NCBI GenBank assembly: GCA_000526435.1
Contig: JAGB01000001.1
Location: 1 to 64,000 of the forward strand
From: Caldicoprobacter oshimai DSM 21659
Lineage (GTDB): Bacteria; Bacillota; Clostridia; Caldicoprobacterales; Caldicoprobacteraceae
Length of the DNA stretch: 64,000 nucleotides
Direction of reading: 5' to 3'
In this document: positions 63,736 to 64,000 of the stretch, piece by piece
How positions within the stretch are numbered: the first letter of the stretch is position 1
How the letters are laid out: every line of letters begins with the position of its first letter
Notes under the pieces: model-generated
What the model was told of the DNA's origin: nothing
Database searches by the model: none
What the model saw: only the letters and a program-made list of their open reading frames with translations
Program-made: the position numbers and the translations under genes

Positions 63736-64000
63736 ATGGTGTTATCCCTCATTGGGAGTCTACTTTATCTGTTACGTTATGCCTATCTGCTTGTATCCCA
63801 CATATCGGGTGGCGGTTCTTTCCCCAGGCCATTAAGCCCTGAGGAAGAAGAATACTACATTAAAAAAGTGATGGAAGAGGGAGATGAAGAGGCCAGAAAT
63901 ATTCTCATAGAACACAATCTCAGATTGGTAGCGCATATTGTAAAGAAATACAGCAATTTTGGCAAAGATGTGGATGACCTAATCTCAATAGGAACCATTG
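63736..64000 (+). CDS. sigK: Sporulation sigma factor SigK, N-terminal part (runs off the window)
   Basis: 88 codons are visible. The start at 63736 follows GAGGGGGTG. The N-terminal segment with a hydrophobic start (VLSLIGSLLYLLRYAYLLVS) is the short pro-sequence, then FPRPLSPEEEEYYIKKVMEE and RNILIEHNLRLVAHIVKKY, which match region 1.2/2.1 of sigma-K. Late mother-cell sigma factor, made as a membrane-held precursor. Presence shows a spore former. No skin-element interruption up to codon 88. Confidence 0.95.
   Translation, partial: MVLSLIGSLLYLLRYAYLLVSHISGGGSFPRPLSPEEEEYYIKKVMEEGDEEARNILIEHNLRLVAHIVKKYSNFGKDVDDLISIGTI

Overview
The window looks like a chromosomal segment of a spore-forming, low-to-mid GC Firmicute of the class Clostridia. 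The signs are AGGAGG-type ribosome binding sites with many GTG/TTG starts, a FapR-controlled fatty-acid cluster, the rnc-smc-ftsY-ylxM-ffh-rpsP-khpA-rimM-trmD-rplS-lepB-rbgA block, hslVU-codY, RNase J and the start of sigK at the right edge. The style recalls thermophilic Clostridia such as the Mahella/Caldicoprobacter lineages, but genus cannot be fixed by reading alone.

Layout. 1-2.3 kb: the 3' end of an rRNA operon (5S plus terminator), an orphan ECF sigma factor on the minus strand and two unrecognised exported/anchored proteins. 2.3-8.5 kb: an accessory sugar-catabolism cluster with two Gfo/Idh/MocA dehydrogenases, three xylose-isomerase-like TIM barrels and a URO-D/methyltransferase-like protein. 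It sits behind a perfect TTGACA-N17-TATAAT promoter with a LacI-type operator on the start site. 8.8-12.5 kb: tRNA-Lys, a cysteine hydrolase, an L,D-transpeptidase lipoprotein, a small membrane protein, tRNA-Leu and hflX. 12.5-18.8 kb and 22.0-26.6 kb: decayed, transposon-rich DNA. It holds a YesM-type kinase with its catalytic middle deleted, a 39-codon stub of a sugar ABC permease, a frameshifted tnpB, IS256- and IS30-family transposase tails, a solo tnpB element, and two nearly identical 1803-bp IS200/IS605 elements exactly 8001 bp apart. One copy sits inside a metallophosphoesterase gene. Between these lie yceD-rpmF and pepF.

26.7-33.2 kb: fapR-plsX-fabH-fabD-fabG-acpP-fabF, with a FapR box on the fapR promoter. 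No enoyl-ACP reductase gene is present in the cluster. 33.2-44.8 kb: RNA processing, chromosome maintenance, SRP and ribosome genes (rnc to rbgA). 44.8-47.6 kb: a minus-strand block rnhB-yraN-comM that meets rbgA tail to tail. 47.7-55.6 kb: dprA-topA-trmFO-hslV-hslU-codY-fur-like. 55.7-63.6 kb: a nucleotidyltransferase/phosphomannomutase-like fusion whose mutase active-site loop looks degenerate, rnjA, a YlbF-family protein, a QueT-type transporter, mltG and a U32 peptidase. sigK starts at 63,736 and runs off the window.

The best candidates for new biology are: the sugar cluster, whose gene set resembles oxidoreductive (3-keto-sugar) deglycosylation systems; the IS200/IS605 copies, whose ends, target tetranucleotide and predicted guides can be read to the base; the structured noncoding interval 43.1-43.4 kb; an inverted repeat that could hide the mltG ribosome binding site only in read-through RNA; and the Glu/Lys/Ala-rich protein next to a carboxypeptidase-regulatory-like protein at 14.0-15.1 kb.
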